From Mesostigma viride (taxonomy: Eukaryota > Streptophyta > Mesostigmatophyceae > Mesostigmatales > Mesostigmataceae): a stretch of DNA of 64,000 nt. The translations under genes and the position numbers were made by a program. The DNA lies in assembly GCA_009746045.1 (NCBI GenBank), contig RPFO01000103.1, forward strand, positions 2,085,857 to 2,149,856. The letters run 5' to 3'. The first letter of the stretch is position 1. Every line of letters begins with the position of its first letter. Positions 1 through 14,500 of this stretch are shown piece after piece. Below the pieces are notes generated by a model. The model ran no database searches. It was not told the DNA's origin and saw nothing but the letters and a program-made list of their open reading frames with translations.

Positions 1-2203
1 TAGGATACGAGGTCATAGGATGCGAGGTCATAGGATGCGAGGTCATAGGATACGAGGTCATAGGATGCGAGGTCATAGGATACGAGGTCATAGGATACGA
101 GGTCATAGGATACGAGGTGGGTAGATACGAGGTCATAGGATGCGAGGTCATAGGATGCGAGGTCATAGGATGCGAGGTCATAGGATACGAGGTCATAGGA
201 TACGAGGTCATAGGATGCGAGGTGGGTAGATACGAGGTCATAGGATGCGAGGTCATAGGATGCGAGGTCATAGGATGCGAGGTCATAGGATATGAGGTCA
301 TAGGATACGAGGTCATAGGATGCGAGGTCATAGGATGCGAGGTCATAGGATACGAGGTCATAGGATACGAGGTCATAGGATACGAGGTGGGTAGATACCA
401 GGTCATAGGATACGAGGTCATAGGATACGAGGTCATAGGATACGAGGTCATAGGATACGAGGTCATAGGATACGAGGTCATAGGATGCGAGGTCATAGGA
501 TACGAGGTCATAGGATACGAGGTCATAGGATACGAGGTCATAGGATACGAGGTCATAGGATACGAGGTCATAGGATGCGAGGTCATAGGATACGAGGTCA
601 TAGGATGCGAGGTGGGTAGATACGAGGTCATAGGATACGAGGTCATAGGATACGAGGTCATAGGATGCGAGGTCATAGGATACGAGGTCATAGGATACGA
701 GGTCATAGGATACGAGGTCATAGGATGCGAGGTCATAGGATACGAGGTCATAGGATACGAGGTCATAGGATGCGAGGTCATAGGATACGAGGTCATAGGA
801 TACGAGGTCGTAGGATACGAGGTCATAGGATACGAGGTCATAGGATGCGAGGTCATAGGATACGAGGTCATAGGATACGAGGTCATAGGATACGAGGTCA
901 TAGGATACGAGGTCATAGGATACGAGGTCATAGGATACGAGGTCATAGGATACGAGGTCATAGGATGCGAGGTCATAGGATACGAGGTCATAGGATACGA
1001 GGTCATAGGATGCGAGGTCATAGGATACGAGGTCATAGGATACGAGGTCATAGGATACGAGGTCATAGGATACGAGGTCATAGGATACGAGGTCATAGGA
1101 TGCGAGGTCATAGGATACGAGGTCATAGGATACGAGGTCATAGGATACGAGGTCATAGGGTACGAGGTCATAGGATACGAGGTCATAGGATACGAGGTCA
1201 TAGGATGCGAGGTCATAGGATACGAGGTCATAGGGTACGAGGTCATAGGATACGAGGTCATAGGATACGAGGTCATAGGATGCGAGGTCATAGGATACGA
1301 GGTCATAGGATACGAGGTCATAGGATACGAGGTCATAGGATACGAGGTCATAGGATACGAGGTCATAGGATGCGAGGTCATAGGATACGAGGTCATAGGA
1401 TACGAGGTCATAGGATACGAGGTCATAGGGTACGAGGTCATAGGATACGAGGTCATAGGATACGAGGTCATAGGATGCGAGGTCATAGGATACGAGGTCA
1501 TAGGATACGAGGTCATAGGATACGAGGTCATAGGATACGAGGTCATAGGATGCGAGGTCATAGGATACGAGGTCATAGGATACGAGGTCATAGGATACGA
1601 GGTCATAGGATACGAGGTCATAGGATACGAGGTCATAGGATACGAGGTCATAGGATACGAGGTCATAGGATACGAGGTCATAGGATACGAGGTCATAGGA
1701 TACGAGGTCATAGGATACGAGGTTATAGGATACGAGGTGGGTAGATACGAGGTCATAGGATGCGAGGTCATAGGATACGAGGTCATAGGATGCGAGGTCA
1801 TAGGATACGAGGTCATAGGATGCGAGGTCATAGGATACGAGGTCATAGGATACGAGGTCATAGGATACGAGGTCATAGGATACGAGGTCATAGGATACGA
1901 GGTCATAGGATACGAGGTCATAGGATACGAGGTCATGGGATACGAGGTCATAGGATGCGAGGTCATAGGATACGAGGTCATAGGATGCGAGGTCATAGGA
2001 TACGAGGTCATAGGATACGAGGTCATAGGATGCGAGGTCATAGGATACGAGGTCATAGGATACGAGGTCATAGGATACGAGGTCATAGGATGCGAGGTCA
2101 TAGGATACGAGGTCATAGGATACGAGGTCATAGGATACGAGGTCATAGGATACGAGGTCATAGGATACGAGGTCATAGGATACGAGGTCATAGGATGTGA
2201 GGT
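1..2203. repeat. 15-bp minisatellite, upstream intron of INTS6
   Basis: About 146 copies of TAGGATACGAGGTCA, continuing beyond the left edge. A/G variation (GATACGAG or GATGCGAG) runs through the array, and a variant CGAGGTGGGTAGATACGAGG occurs at about 113, 222, 387, 611 and 1736. The unit is a multiple of three, so it reads as an open frame, but nothing supports coding. Confidence 0.95.
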
Positions 2204-2223
2204 GGTTAGATTAGGGATGGTTC

Positions 2224-2300
2224 GTGAGTGTCAGGTGATGCTCATCATCAATTGATGAGTGTCAGGTGATGCTTATCATCAAGTGATGAGTGTCGGGTGA
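2224..2300. repeat. short tandem repeat with hairpin potential
   Basis: Two and a half copies of a ~33-bp unit with GAGTGTCAGGTGATGC and TCATCATCAA...TGATGAG, which can pair with itself. It lies at the end of the first satellite intron. Confidence 0.7.
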
Positions 2301-2787
2301 AAGGTCCCTGCCATGGCTGGGCATTGTGGGAAACTATGGCGCGCGCATGGGTGGGTGCGGGGTAGTTATGCCGCCGTACGTCCCAGCAGATACAAACGGG
2401 TTGAGTACGGCGGTGTGGATGCTGGCTGTGACTATATTCATATCGCATATGGACGGGGTGGTGGAATAGGATGGCCATGCCATGTATGCCGCTATGCTCC
2501 CTCCCTCCCTCACCCGTGTGCCCTCCCTCACCCTCCCTCCCTCCCTCCCCTGTGCGCCCTCCCTCACCCACCCGTCCCACCCCCGCGTTCGCTCCGTCGC
2601 GCGTGCTTTACCGTCTCACCACACATGCCCCTGTTGCCCCTGCCTGCTTGCTTCCCACGACTTTGTGCTCCTGCACCCTTCTTCTTGCGCGCCGCCTCAC
2701 CTGCCACTCTTAAGCACTTCTGCTTCCTCACCCGACATGCCCCGCATGCCTCTGCCTGCTTTGGCCGGCCTGGGACCCGGTTGCCAG

Positions 2788-2894
2788 CTGGAGAGCTGGA
2801 GCGGCACGTCCCTGGCAGGCTTCCCTAGCAACTGCTTCGACGTGTTCATCGACGGCAGCAAGGGGCCGGCCAAAGGGCTGGGCGACCCTTTTGG
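2788..2894 (+). CDS. INTS6: INTS6 exon 1 of those visible
   Basis: The exon follows a TTGCCAG acceptor and ends with TTTTGG before a GTGCGT donor. It encodes the segment ending [11 protein letters not shown]...GLGDPFG, matching the family's WQVFV...GYPFG strand region after the VWA domain. It ends in phase 2. The acceptor choice is inferred and could lie further upstream. Confidence 0.72.
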
Positions 2895-5800
2895 GTGCGT
2901 TGTGTCCCCTTTACGTGAAAACTGTGTTATGTTCGATCATCTCAGCCCTGGGCGATTCGTGATCTGCACATTTTGATCATCACACCACGAGGCGATTGGG
3001 AGGCTTTGCTCGTTGGCTGGGTGATCCCGTTAGGCGCGTTAAGGCTGATTGATCTGCAAGCTGGGATCAATTTGAAAAGTAGTCAGGTGTCAAGGAATGT
3101 GGGACGCCAGTAGTGAAATAGTTTGGTACCATACCGGATTCGAACACAGGACCTCTTGCATGATTTCGCGGCTGTAGGGGTCTCCTGATCCGAAGGCATC
3201 CCAAGCGATAGCCCACTGCGAAAAAGCTCTTTGCCGGAGAGCGGTGCAGGTGCGTTCGAAATTCTCCAATACCAGTGCCAGTAGTGTTCGTTTGTCGGGT
3301 GACCCCTCTGGGTTGGCCGAGGTTTAACGTGGTTTTTATTGTTATGTGATTTCTTAATTTTTATTAATTTCACATTACCTGAAGTAAATGATGGTCTATT
3401 CAAGTCGAGCTGTATCACCTGGTGTTGATTGAGTCGAATAAGTATATACTACTACTACTGTATATACTACTATGTACACTGTATTGTGATTTCAATACAC
3501 TAGTAGAGTAGCAGGTAGTTAACCAGCCAATGGAGGGTTGCTCTTGTTGTCTTTCCTCTGGGGCATATATACTATTGTTTTCCTTATATGTACTACTTTT
3601 AGTATATGGTTATTGAGAATGATAAGTTACGGAAATAAGACCGGCATGCAACATAAGGAAACTGGCCATGTCAACTCTCTGGCCATGTCAAAGGGGAAGG
3701 ATCCTAAAGAAAAGAATCACCATGGCAGGCAAGGATCAAGCCAGCACTAGCGTGCAACTATACAACTACATGCAGCAACACCCCTGCCGACCCACCAGGC
3801 CGGGGAAGTGACCTACATGCACCGCCTGGGTCGCGACAAAGTCGGCCCGGACGCGGCGGACTAACACATCAGCCATCGTGCGAGTGAGGGTGAGGGACAG
3901 GCGCTGCCGCCAATACAAGGACCGTGTTTGAGCAGACCACGGGGCAGTCTGACCCTCGAGGTCAAGGCGGTCTTCCCGCTGCTGGCAGCACTCGTGAAAA
4001 AACTCCGCCGTCTTAGGTACTGGTATATATATATACATATACAACTATGTATTCATTGAGAATGATAAATTACGGAGGTGAGATTGGCATATATATACTT
4101 AGGTACTGGTATATATCTGGTGGGATGCAGGGCGTTGGGTGAGTGCGGTACCTGTGAATCCTTTGGATAAGGTTTCCAATGTTGTGATTAGATAATTACC
4201 TAGCTTGGGATATCGTCGACATCCCTCCCTGTCAGTCCCTCCCTATCAGTCCCTCCCTATCAGTGCCTCCCTATCAGGCTGGTGCTACAGGCTGCTGCCT
4301 CCGGCGTGTGTCTGCTGTGCTGCTGCGTCATACACACCGCCCGTGCCTGAGTAGCATGTAGGCAGCCAGCCACTGCAATTTCCTGCAATATTCTACTTGG
4401 TCTCATTGTGTGCTAGCATCACACTCATTGAAATGCTACTTGTATTCATGAAATGCTACTTGTATCTCTCATGGCTTCTTAGCCAGTTCATATTGCTTTG
4501 TGACGTTTTTGTTGGTTGGTAGGTTCTTACGTATAGTATACTAGGCCATCTTGGTAATTCTAGTAGGATGATTTTTGTTGCACGGAGGTCGACAAACTGC
4601 ACAATGTCATGGCATAACCCCTCTAATGGAGGTAGCGACTGCTATGTGGCACTCCGCCTGTTGCTGTCGTAATGGTGCTGGTGCTGTGTGCTTATGCCTT
4701 GACATGCGCAGGTTTATCAAGATGAAGACAGCACAGACGGCGACGCTGCACGTGCTGCCCTACAACTACCGGGTAAATCTGCAATGGCTGTTCTCTGTCT
4801 TTGAAAGGGCTACCTCATTTCTTTTCTGTCAACTGTTCTGTTCTGTCATGGTTTCTTGATGGTGTCGCCTCGCGTGGTCCCCCTGTGACATCTTCACACT
4901 ACTAGGCTTTGCGAGGGCAACCCCTTCTTTACCTAGTTCTAGCCTAAGTGAGGCGCTATGCAGCGGGCGCATTGGGGAGAGCCGGGGCGGGCAGGGGGGC
5001 TAGTCACGTGCATGGATGGATGTGGCTACATGCATTTCTAGGGTGCGCTAGCCAGACATGGCCTTGACGATGCGTAGAGAGATCCATGTACCCGTGTATG
5101 CCATGATCCATAGAGATCCATGCATGCCGTTATCTTATCCTTTGTGCACAGCTGTATGCCGTTATCTTATCCTTTGTCTGCCCTGTATGCCGTTATCTTA
5201 TCCTTTGTGCACAGCTGTATGCCGTTATCTTATCCTTTGTGCACAGCTGTATGCCGTTATCTTATCCTTTGTGCACAGCTGTATGCCGTTATCTTATCCT
5301 TTGTCTGCCCTGTATGCCGTTATCTTATCCTTTGTGCACAGCTGTATGCCGTTATCTTATCCTTTGTGCACAGCTGTATGCCGTTATCTTATCCTTTGTC
5401 TGCCGTGTATGCCGTTATCTTATCCTTTGTGCACAGCTGTATGCCGTTATCTCATCCTTTGTGCACAGCTGTATGCCGTTATCTCATCCTTTGTCTGCCG
5501 TGTATGCCGTTATCTTATCCTTTGTGCACAGCTGTATGCCGTTATCTTATCCTTTGTCTGCCGTGTATGCCGTTATCTTATCCTTTGTGCACAGCTGTAT
5601 GCCGTTATCTTATCCTTTGTGCACAGCTGTATGCCGTTATCTTATCCTTTGTGCACAGCTGTATGCCGTTATCTTATCCTTTGTCTGCCGTGTATGCCGT
5701 TATCTTATCCTTTGTGCACAGCCGTATGCCGTTATCTTATCCTTTGTGCACAGCTGTACGCCGTTATCTTATCCTTTGTGCACAGCTCTGTATGCCGTTA

Positions 5801-8800
5801 TCTTATCCTTTGTGCACAGCTCTGTATGCCGTTATCTTATCCTTTGTGCACAGCTGTATGCCGTTATCTTATCCTTTGTGCACAGCTGTATGCCGTTATC
5901 TTATCCTTTGTGCACAGCTGTATGCCGTTATCTTATCCTTTGTCTGCCCTGTATGCCGTTATCTTATCCTTTGTGCACAGCTGTATGCCGTTACCTTATC
6001 CTTTGTGCACAGCTGTACGCCGTTATCTTATCCTTTGTGCACAGCTGTACGCCGTTATCTTATCCTTTGTGCACAGCTGTATGCCGTTATCTTATCCTTT
6101 GTCTGCCCTGTATGCCGTTATCTTATCCTTTGTGCACAGCTGTGTGCCGTTATCTTATCCTTTGTGCACAGCTGTATGCCGTTATCTTATCCTTTGTGCA
6201 CAGCTGTATGCCGTTATCTTATCCTTTGTGCACAGCTGTATGCCGTTATCTTATCCTTTGTGCACAGCTGTATGCCGTTATCTTATCCTTTGTGCACAGC
6301 TGTATGCCGTTATCTTATCCTTTGTGCACAGCTGTATGCCGTTATCTTATCCTTTGTGCACAGCCCTGCCACCCTGTGTCTGCCCAACTCAACAACGCTC
6401 GCCTGTTCTGTACCTTGTCGTCGATACGTGTCTCGCACACGCTTCGTTGCATATTGTTTCCCCCAGCTTCCTCAAGCAGTTGCTTTGAGTGGGTATTTGG
6501 GGTGAGGGCTGATGGACGTACTCCATCGCAGGGGATACGGGATCTACCGGTCGGCATCAGCATGGGCATGTCGCCACAATCCCCACATATCCCTGGGAGG
6601 CAATTCAAGGCAGCCTTTGCTCCCTGTGTTACTCGACGGCCCCTCCATCCCCAAAGGACGAGGAGTTTGCTATCGATCTACCACACAGACCGCGTCATAT
6701 CCCGTTTGCCCTACAATATGCTCGTCCCTGGCGTCAGTTGAAATGACAGAGTTATTGTAGAACTGCATCCATGGACGTGACGAATCTATTACGATGCCTC
6801 CACGCTTCCTTCCCTGCTGCGCGGCAGCTATTCTGTTCTTCCCTCGACCGCTGGGCCAAGCTCCCGCCCAAGGTCAAGTCGATGCCACCCGCGGCGGTAT
6901 GGCAGGAGATGGAGCAGTACCTGCGGTAGGTGCCATAAATAGATCACGTACTAGCACCTAGCTACTGCATGTGTTTGGGGCAGTACCTGCGTTAGGTGCC
7001 ATAAATAGATCACGTACTCGTACCTAGCTACTGCATGTGTTTGGAGCAGTACCTGCGGTAGTTGCCATAAGTAGATCATGTACTAGTACCTAGCTACTGC
7101 ATGTGTTTGGGGCAGTACCTGCGTTAGGTGCCATAAATAGATCACGTACTCGTACCTAGCTACTGCATGTGTTTGGAGCAGTACCTGCGGTAGTTGCCAT
7201 AAGTAGATCATGTACTAGTACCTAGCTACTGCATATGGCAGGAGATGGAGCAGTATCTGCGGTAGTTAATATAATTATTGAAGTGAAGCGACATATATGG
7301 TTACCTGGGGTAGGAAGCTTGCTTACCTTGGATGATTATGATTGTTGTATGTGGCAGGAGATGGGGCAGTACCTGCGGTAGGTGGCCTATACTTCTTAGT
7401 ACGCGCTTACATCAAGTAGATAGCAAATACAGTTACTGCATGCGGCAGGAGATGTAGATGAAGACCTGCGGTAGGTACCTCGACTTGACGGTTCCGCAGA
7501 AGGGGTGGTACGATGTCACATTGACGGATTTTTCATGCTCAGTGGCGAGGATTATCTCTGTTGAAATTATAGTGAAAATTAGTAATATAGATAATATTAA
7601 TGATAGTAATAATAATAGTAATTGCTGCTATCGGTGTTGGTGGGCAACTGGGCATGCCAGGTGGATGTGGCCCAGTGTCTTGGAACACTTTCCAAAAACC
7701 CTAAGGAATGTGTGGCAACCTGAGGTGGTATCAAGTGCTTTCTACTGTCGCCTGCTACGAGTATGCCACCGTGGTATATAAAGCCAGTTATTGGTATGTA
7801 TATTTAATCCTAGAAATGGAGCTAGTTATTTTTTTTTTCTATGCTCCAACTGTTTGCATTAACGAATACTGTGCTCAGTGCGGTATGCCACCTAGACACG
7901 CGTCGTGTGCTTGCAAATGCTGATATTGATCATTACTTGTAACGAATGGACAGACCAAGTGTCAGGCATGGATCATACTGGCTTGATTGAAAGGGCGCCC
8001 TTCTGCCCTGCCTCCCCCCCATCCGCCCTTGCACCGTTCCCACCCCCCCATCTGCACTTGCACCGATCCCACCCCCCCATCCGCCCTTGAACCGTTCCCA
8101 CCCCCCCATCCACCCTCCGGTTTCCCCCCATGGTGGGAATGGCATCATTAGGTGGTGATACTCCTGATGTGCTATCACCAAACTAGTACTAGTGACTATC
8201 ATATCATGTGGTGGGGATACTCCTAATGCCCCACCACCAAAATAGTACTAGTGTGACTTCACGCCTATGCCATCTCTGACTGACTGTCTGGCTTGTTATT
8301 CATCAATGGTCGGTACATCACTGTCGAGGTTATTAATCAATGGTCCGTAGATCAATGCCGAGGTTATCAATCAAGGGTCAGTAGATCAGGTCAAGGTGAC
8401 TTATTGAGAGATCAGAAAGTTGACCTTGCGTCTGGGATGCGGTTTGGGAGACCGTTTGCCTGATTGGTGTTCACCTGATCGACACTGATTAGCACAACAA
8501 GCGTTCTGTTTATTGATGATTCCGTTGATGATTGCATTGCCTCTTTGTCGGTTGCATGGCCGGCGTCCCCCCAGCGGCGTGCCCCGATACTACCTGCCCC
8601 CCCTGGCCCGCTTCCTGCACACCCTGGGCACGCCCTTCTTCCGTGTGGTTGACGCGCTGGACAACCCAATGCAGCCGTCTGTCACCGCCCATCTGGCCGA
8701 CGCGCGCATGCGCTCCGCCGAGTGGGTGGAGATGATGCGGGTGGGTGGCAGTCAATGGTGGTGATGATGATAGTAATAATAATAACAATAAGAATAATAG

Positions 8801-11545
8801 CAATAAGAATAATAACAACAATAATAGCAATAAGAAAAATGCACTCCGAGTGGGCAGAGATGCAGGTGATCGGCAATAAATAGAATAGAGAAGATAGCAA
8901 TAGTAGAAATAATTAATCGTAGCAATATGCGCCGAGTTGAAGGATGTGATGCGGGTGGGTGGCGATAAACAACTGCAATAAAATGTACGCGCCGAGTGGG
9001 TGGAGGTCATGCGCGTGGGTGGCAATATGCAGTGAGTGGGTAAGGTTATTGCTGGTGGGTAGCGGCGGCAATCGGGGGCGGGGGCATGCAGGTGGGTAGC
9101 AGGGCTGGCGCCATCCCCAGGCTGCTGCCCTGGCTGACTTCACGCCGCCATTCTCCCGGAAGGGTCACACTTGCCAGGGGTCAGTTGAGGCATTATTGAG
9201 GTGAAGGGGTAGGGTTCGTGAGCCCTATGTGTGGCTAGGGGTAGGGTTTGTTCGTCCTATGTGTGGCTTGGGTTTCGGGCCTAGTGCTGCCATCATCGCC
9301 CTTTGGTAACAGGTTGCCCAACAGGATATCCAGCAGCTTACCCAGGGTGCCTTTGTGGGTGCACGTTTGTGGTGATGGCGCAGGCTACTAAGCCCACCCT
9401 CAAAAGAGCACGCAGCATAATGTCCTTGGGGATATGAACGGACAATGGACAAGATTAGGAGGCAAATGGGAATCGGTTAGAGAGGAACAGCCTGCGCCCT
9501 TATTTTGGAAAGGTCACTTTTATGGCAGTCACATGTGTCGATTCAGCCCAGGGGCTGACTGTGGGCTGAATGAGCCCGCATGATCGCCAGCTCAACATCT
9601 TCTATGTATTGTGCGATGCACTACTGGATGGTACAAAGCAGTGCTATCTGTCAGCTAGCTTGGTCACATATAGGGCTGCCGTAGCACGCTTGGTCTCAGA
9701 TAGGGCTGCCGTAGCACGCTCGGTCGCAGATAGGTCGCACGAAGCACCTTCCTGCCTGACATGTCCTGATGCATGGTCACATATACGAGACCATATCCCA
9801 TACATGACCATATCCCGTACAAGGCCACATCCTAGTAGCATACAAGACCATACCCTCTGCAAGGCCGTACCCTCTGCAAGGCCGTACCCTTTGCAAGGCC
9901 ATACCCTATGCAAGGCCGTACCCTATGCAAGGCCATACCCTATGCAAGGCCATACCGTCTATAAATCAACCGTCTCCCTTATTTGTTCCACCTTCTCCTT
10001 CCACCACCTTCCCTGAGACACACTCGCGCGTGCTTCCTTGTGCGTTGGACGCCACCACCGGGGAACCACGATCTGAAAAAGTCGACGGTGCGTGTCAGCT
10101 GACAGCGTAGCTCTGCCATCGCCATTTCTCTCTGCCACGCAACCACCATGCCACGCAACCACCATGCCACTTGTCAACCAAACAGGCGTTCCTGGAGGAA
10201 GGCGTCCTACCCACCACAGGACCCACCACCCACCCAGGGCCAAGCTCCAAACCGGACCTCCAACTCACCCAGTCTTGGCCCTCGCTGTCCCTCCCCCCTC
10301 AGGCCCCGCAGGCCCCCCTGGCCACTATGGGGTCAGGGGTCACCCCTGAGGGCAGTCGGGTTGGCCCAGGGGCCAGGGCACATCATGGTCCCTTCTTGCC
10401 TGGCGCCGCCACTCTCGCCGCGGAAAGTGATGCCACTGCCAAGCCTGCTGCCCTCTCGGCCACTGGCACGGCGCCAGGTGGCGGCGGCGCGGCTACGGAG
10501 CCAATCGGATGCGAGGACATGTCTTTCCGGAAGTTCCTTCGCAGGAGCGCGGGGGGTCGAGCAGGGGCGAGGGACAAGGCGGGGGTGGGGGCAGGGGCCG
10601 CCCTCCCCAATGTGGACACGTTCCCGATCTTCACAAGCCGAGCCTCCTGGGGGGCGCACCCATGCACCTGGGCTGCCCCTGTGGATATACAGGGGGCTGG
10701 GGCAGCGGCCTTGTCAGGTGCGGATGCGTGGAGGGAGGGCGATGGATCCGAGTCTGGCCTTGGCACGGCTGCTGCTGCTGCTGCCATCCCGGCAGGCACA
10801 GCTGCCTTGAGTCTCCCCGCCTGGGCCTGTGGGTATGGGGACACGGAACCTCCCCCGCCTCCCCTTCCTCCCCCGACTCCTCTCGCAACCCCCTTTTCTC
10901 TCCCTCATCGTGCTGGCGATACCACGGCCGCCGCGCAAGGCATCCCCTCGCAGCCCTTCAGTAAGGATGCTGTCAAACGCCACGATATGCCCCCAGGTAG
11001 CGCCACCCTGGATGGCTTCCCTGTGCCAGCACATGGGGCCTCCGATGCTTTCACCGGTGGGGCCTCTGGTGGTTTCACGTTTGGTACGTTCGAAGGGGTC
11101 ACCGGAGGGCTGGCCCGTCCAGGGGTTCCCCCACCCGGTGCAGCCGCTGAGATACCCCTTGATCTGCCGATGCATGCGGAGATTGCCACCGCACCCTCTA
11201 TGGGAAATGCACAAGGGGCCGTGGCGCTGCCACCTGGCGCTGCACCCGGACAGCTGCCACCTGTCAACATTGCAGTGACGTTGCCAGGGGAACGTTTGGA
11301 GGGGCAGGCTGAGGATCCTTGCGTTGCCGGCAGGGAGCGGGTCCTGGGCGTGGACGCGGGCGGCCAGGGAGGGCCCACGGGGGCCGTGCCAGGGGCCCAG
11401 GTGGCGCGTTTCCCAGCTACGGATGCGTGGCTGGGTGCACGACCCAACCCGAGTATGGCATCAGCGTTGATGACATCATCACCATCAGCGTTGATGACAT
11501 CATCTGCATCGCCATCAAGGACGTCCTCGTTGGCATTATCATCAT

Positions 11546-11589
<44 letters not shown>

Positions 11590-14500
11590 CACCACACCCC
11601 TGCGCTCCTATCTGCCAGGTCCCTGGTGGACGCGGCGGCGGCATCAGAGCGACCCCACGGCGTTGCCCTTCTTTCAACCGTCGCGCTGCCATCGTCACCA
11701 TCCCCGCCGCCCGCACCGGGCGTGCCGGTGGCCAATTCTCTTCGCCGGATTGTCGGCACGGGAATCGGTGGGCGAGGGGTGGGGTCAGGGGCGGGCGGCG
11801 GTGCCACTGCTCCAGGACCGGCTGTGTTTCGGAATGTGTTTGATGTCTCCAGGGAGGACCTGCTGCGGTACGCGATGGTGGATTTGTAATCAGGCTCGAC
11901 GAGAGGATAAATAGCACATTAACTAGCAGCCCATATGATGTCTCCCAGGAGGACCTGCTGGGGCAGGTGGCTAATTGATTAACATATTTGGAAAGAGGTT
12001 CAATAACGGGTTAGGTAATATCCTTTCTATTCGATGTCTCATGGAGGAGCTGATGCGGTAGGTGGTGGAATGATTTTAAGATCAGAAACCTCAATAAAGT
12101 TCTCCTCGGTAGTGCTTCCGTAGATGTTGAACAACTTTTTAGATCACCAGTCGTTGTGTTTGGCGTGCTTGAGAAGAACCTGCTGCAATACTGGGATAAT
12201 TGTAGTAATAGATCATGTTATAGGTTCTCCTCGGTTGGTTTTGTTTACGCACCCACATTGTTGTGCCCGCATCATGCCATCACCCACATCATGTCATCAC
12301 CCACATCATGCCATCAACCACATCATGCCATCACCCACATCATGCCATCACCCACATCATGCCATCACCCACATCATGCCATCACCCACATCATGCCATC
12401 ACCCGCATCATGCCATCACCCACATCATGCCATCACCCACATCATGCCATCACCCACATCATGCCATCACCTACATCATGCCATCACCCACATCATGCCA
12501 TCACCCACATCATGCCATCACCCACATCATGCCATCACCCACATCATGCCATCACCCACATCATGCCATCACCCACATCATGCCATCACCCACATCATGC
12601 CATCACCCACATCATGCCATCACCCACATCATGCCATCACCCACATCATGCCATCACCCACATCATGCCATCACCCACATCATGCCATCACCCACATCAT
12701 GCCATCACCCACATCATGCCATCACCCACATCATGTCATCACCCACATCATGCCATCACCCACATCATGCCATCACCCACATCATGCCATCACCCACATC
12801 ATGCCATCACCCACATCATGCCATCACCCACATCATGCCATCACCCACATCATGCCATCACCCACATCATGCCATCACCCACATCATGCCATCACCCACA
12901 TCATGCCATCACCCACATCATGCCATCACCCACATCATGCCATCACCCACATCATGCCATCACCCACATCATGCCATCACCCACATCATGCCATCACCCA
13001 CATCATGCCATCACCCACATCATGTCATCACCCACATCATGCCATCACCCACATCATGCCATCACCCACATCATGCCATCAACCACATCATGCCATCACC
13101 CACATCATGCCATCACCCACATCATGCCATCACCCACATCATGCCATCACCCACATCATGCCATCACCCACATCATGCCATCACCCACATCATGCCATCA
13201 CCCACATCATGCCATCACCCACATCATGCCATCACCCACATCATGCCATCACCCACATCATGCCATCACCCACATCATGCCATCACCCACATCATGCCAT
13301 CACCCACATCATGCCATCACCCACATCATGCCATCACCCACATCATGTCATCACCCACATCATGCCATCACCCACATCATGCCATCACCCACATCATGCC
13401 ATCAACCACATCATGCCATCACCCACATCATGCCATCACCCACATCATGCCATCACCCACATCATGCCATCACCCACATCATGCCATCACCCACATCATG
13501 CCATCACCCACATCATGCCATCACCTACATCATGCCATCACCCACATCATGCCATCACCCACATCATGCCATCACCCACATCATGCCATCACCCACATCA
13601 TGCCATCACCCACATCATGCCATCACCCACATCATGCCATCACCCACATCATGCCATCACCCACATCATGTCATCAACCACATCATGCCATCACCCACAT
13701 CATGCCATCACCCACATCATGCCATCAACCACATCATGCCATCACCCACATCATGTCATCACCCACATCATGCCATCACCCACATCATGCCATCACCCAC
13801 ATCATGCCATCACCTACATCATGCCATCACCCACATCATGCCATCACCCACATCATGTCATCAACCACATCATGCCATCACCCACATCATGCCATCACCC
13901 ACATCATGCCATCACCCACATCATGCCATCACCCACATCATGCCATCACCCACATCATGCCATCACCCACATCATGCCATCACCCACATCATGCCATCAC
14001 CCACATCATGTCATCACCCACATCATGCCATCACCCACATCATGCCATCACCCACATCATGCCATCACCCACATCATGCCATCACCCACATCATGCCATC
14101 ACCCGCATCATGCCATCAACCACATCATGCCATCACCCACATCATGCCATCACCCGCATCATGCCATCACCCACATCATGCCATCAACCACATCATGCCA
14201 TCACCCACATCATGTCATCACCCACATCATGCCATCACCCACATCATGCCATCACCCACATCATGCCATCACCCACATCATGCCATCACCTACATCATGC
14301 CATCACCCACATCATGCCATCACCCACATCATGTCATCACCCACATCATGCCATCACCCACATCATGCCATCACCCACATCGTGCCATCACCCACATCAT
14401 GCCATCACCCACATCATGCCATCACCCACATCATGCCATCACCCACATCATGTCATCACCCACATCATGCCATCACCCACATCATGCCATCACCCACATC

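Noticed and set aside
3120-3215. tRNA-like B box (GTTCGAATCC) on the - strand
   Set aside because: The T stem does not pair and no matching acceptor stem or A box was found; at most a tRNA-derived SINE remnant.
5058-6741. Cys/Leu/Tyr-rich membrane-like repeat proteins of 460-500 residues
   Set aside because: Three frames of the 32-bp minisatellite in an INTS6 intron.
9665-9960. Possible regulatory element in the CAAGGCCGTACCC repeats
   Set aside because: Simple tandem repeat in an intron with no sign of function.
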